From: Acidobacteriota bacterium
GTDB lineage: Bacteria; Acidobacteriota; Vicinamibacteria; Marinacidobacterales; Marinacidobacteraceae
Assembly (NCBI GenBank): GCA_022822745.1
Contig: JAJEAO010000048.1
Span: 1 to 41,302 of the forward strand
DNA: 41,302 nt
Reading direction: 5' to 3'
Shown: positions 39,947 to 41,302 of the stretch, in pieces
Layout of the letters: each line of letters begins with the position of its first letter
How positions within the stretch are numbered: position 1 is the first letter of the stretch
Notes under the pieces: model-generated
Seen by the model: only the letters and a program-made list of their open reading frames with translations
What the model was told of the DNA's origin: nothing
Database searches by the model: none
Position numbers and translations under genes: made by a program

Positions 39947-40945
39947 CTACCCGCCGCGGCGGTTGCGGGACGCCACGACCTGCGCCATGACCGCGAGCGC
40001 GATCTGATCGGGCGTGCGAGCCCCGATGGGGAGCCCGATGGGAGCGGCGATGCGCTCCAGATCCTCCTCCCGCACCCCCCGGTCGAGGAGCCGCTTCCGG
40101 CGCTTGGCGTGAGTCCGTCGGCTGCCGAGCGCCCCCACATAGAACGCCGGGCTCCCGAGGGCGGCGGCGAGCGCCGGATCGTCCAGCTTCGGGTCGTGGG
40201 TGAGGGTGGCCACCGCGGTCCCGGCATCGAGCCCGATCCGCTCGAAGGCCCCCTCCGGCCAGTCGTTCACCAGCTCCACTCCGGGGAATCGCTCCGCCGA
40301 GCCGAAGACCGGACGCGGATCGCAGATCGCGACCCGATACCCCACGGCCCGGGCGAGAACCGCGAGCGTCTGCGCGATGTGGACGCCGCCCACGATGACG
40401 AGGGAGTCGGGCGGCAGGATCACGTCCGCGAAGACGCGCCCGGCGGGAGTCTCGCGGACCAGGGGACGCCCCTGCTCCAGCGCCTCCCGGCCGACCGCGG
40501 CAACGTCCGTGTCGCCCACTCCGCCCGCATCGGTGACGACCGCCCGGCGTCCCCGCCCCGGCCCCTCCACGACCGCGGCGAGGCTGACCGCGACCCGGGC
40601 CGCCATCGCCTCCCGGACGCCCCGGATCGCCTCCCGGTCCGGCCGCTCCACGAAGATGGAGATCCTCCCGCCGCAGGAGAGCCCCACGTCCCAGGCCGTC
40701 TCGTTCGCCACCGCAAACCGCAGGAGCTCCGGTTCCCCGGTCCGGATCACCTCGCGCGCGGTCCGGACCACGGCGCCTTCCACGCAGCCGCCGCTGACCG
40801 ATCCGGCGATCCGGTCGCGCGAGTCCACGGTCATCCGCGCTCCGGGCCGTCGCGGCCCCGAACCCCAGGTCTCGACGACCGTCGAGAGCGCGATCTCCCC
40901 GCCGCCGTCGAGCCAGCGGTCGAGAACCCCGGCGATGTCGTGCAT
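39947..40945 (-). CDS. XdhC/CoxI family molybdenum cofactor insertion protein
   Basis: 332 residues. XdhC binds molybdenum cofactor, sulfurates it together with a cysteine desulfurase and inserts it into xanthine dehydrogenase; CoxI relatives serve CO dehydrogenase-type enzymes. The N-terminal XdhC_CoxI domain (about 10-75) has ALSTVVETWGSGPRRPGARM and SVSGGCVEGAV; GLSCGGRISIFVE follows, its Cys being a candidate cofactor ligand. The C-terminal Rossmann-like domain (PF13478) has LVIVGGVHIAQTLAVLARA, ATLTHDPKLDDPAL and FYVGALGSRRTHAKR, ending in PIGLPIGARTPDQIALAV. ATG 40945 has GGAGG 5 bases upstream. With the PuuD-like gene it suggests purine (hypoxanthine/xanthine to urate) breakdown; the dehydrogenase itself is not in the window. 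Confidence 0.9.
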   Translation of the reverse strand: MHDIAGVLDRWLDGGGEIALSTVVETWGSGPRRPGARMTVDSRDRIAGSVSGGCVEGAVVRTAREVIRTGEPELLRFAVANETAWDVGLSCGGRISIFVERPDREAIRGVREAMAARVAVSLAAVVEGPGRGRRAVVTDAGGVGDTDVAAVGREALEQGRPLVRETPAGRVFADVILPPDSLVIVGGVHIAQTLAVLARAVGYRVAICDPRPVFGSAERFPGVELVNDWPEGAFERIGLDAGTAVATLTHDPKLDDPALAAALGSPAFYVGALGSRRTHAKRRKRLLDRGVREEDLERIAAPIGLPIGARTPDQIALAVMAQVVASRNRRGG

Positions 40946-41302
40946 GTTGTCCTCCGTACTTCCCGCCTCCACCCGATTCCACGAACCCCAAGTGTCCCAC
41001 GCTGGCCTCACCGGATACTCCACTGCACGGGCTTCGAGTCGCATTTCAACGGCCCGCTGACGCGGAGCAGTTCACCGGCAGGAGCGTGGACGAATGGAAG
41101 GGCCGCCGTCATGCCGCGAGTGAGCGGCTCGTGGCCGGGATTGGCGCGCAGCGGGTTCGGCCAGACTCGTCTTCGACAGTTCGGGGCCGGTTTCGGGCGT
41201 GGCGGGCGCTGAACTGGCAGCAGTAGCAGGCACTTGCAGATTCGACTGCTCTCCAAACGGAGATTGCGTAGTGCCATACACTGGCCGGATACGACCCGGG
41301 GA
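40946..41302. other. unassigned right end, about 360 bases
   Basis: Open frames exist on the minus strand (for example from GTG 41281 or ATG 41277), but none has a domain, a good ribosome site or typical codon bias that I can support. Base composition between about 41200 and 41302 is less GC-rich than the rest. It may hold the edge of a neighbouring gene or element cut by the window. Confidence 0.4.

Noticed and set aside
41008..41281. Overlapping minus-strand open frames at the right edge
   Set aside because: No domain, no clear ribosome site, several frames equally open; noted only as an unassigned stretch.

Overview
The window is about 41 kb of GC-rich bacterial DNA with genes packed tightly on both strands. 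At ten junctions the next start codon overlaps the previous stop by 4 bases (ATGA or GTGA). GTG starts are common and one TTG start is likely. The gene content suggests a marine or host-associated member of the Gemmatimonadota or Acidobacteriota: many exported amidohydrolases and peptidases, an M81 peptidase, a eukaryote-type UGPase, two RND systems, a MeaB/epimerase protein and XdhC/PuuD-type purine genes. No marker gene in the window proves this, so the assignment is tentative. At least eight transcription units have a TANNNT -10 hexamer ending only 6 to 9 bases before the start codon, which points to widespread leaderless transcription.

Layout. 1-913: 3' part of an AAA-ATPase-like/PD-(D/E)XK protein. 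1232-6425 (minus): DUF4105 membrane protein, UGPase, TPR membrane protein and SppA. 6568-10196 (plus): an aconitase-superfamily hydro-lyase with the swivel domain first, translationally coupled to ETF-ubiquinone oxidoreductase whose cluster lacks one cysteine ligand. 10289-13579 (plus): an HAE1-type RND pump. It converges on a minus-strand operon (18352-13628) of a TolC-like lipoprotein, a membrane fusion protein and a GPP34 (GOLPH3-like)-cytochrome P450 fusion. 18420-19397 (plus): an exported lipoprotein made of two VOC domains. 28158-19502 (minus): one long operon of N-acyl-D-amino-acid deacylase, cystathionine beta-synthase, a frameshifted TolC-like gene, CusB-like and CusA-like proteins. 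28228-29765 (plus): a 38-codon leader ORF coupled to pyruvate kinase. 29981-30966 (plus): an orphan N4-cytosine-type DNA methyltransferase of different composition and a small coupled ORF. 31052-33351 (plus): M81 peptidase lipoprotein and a membrane protein. 33530-33604 (minus): tRNA-Val(CAC). 36021-33623 (minus): acyl-CoA dehydrogenase and a MeaB GTPase-methylmalonyl-CoA epimerase fusion. 37314-36067 (minus): exported amidohydrolase. 37374-39061 (plus): a small membrane protein and a sodium:solute symporter. 40945-39062 (minus): XdhC and a PuuD-type urate hydroxylase membrane domain.

How the genes fit together. The physiology looks heterotrophic: peptide and acyl-amino-acid scavenging (deacylase, M81 peptidase, amidohydrolase, symporter), branched-chain and propionate-type acyl-CoA oxidation (acyl-CoA dehydrogenase, ETF-QO, MeaB/epimerase) and purine breakdown (XdhC, PuuD). 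Efflux and metal handling form a second theme (HAE1 pump, P450-linked adaptor and channel, Cus/Czc-type operon with a cysteine-pathway enzyme). The most unusual items are the GPP34-P450 fusion inside an efflux-type operon, the MeaB-epimerase fusion, the altered ETF-QO iron-sulfur site and the leaderless promoters. No CRISPR array, integrase or complete insertion sequence was seen.
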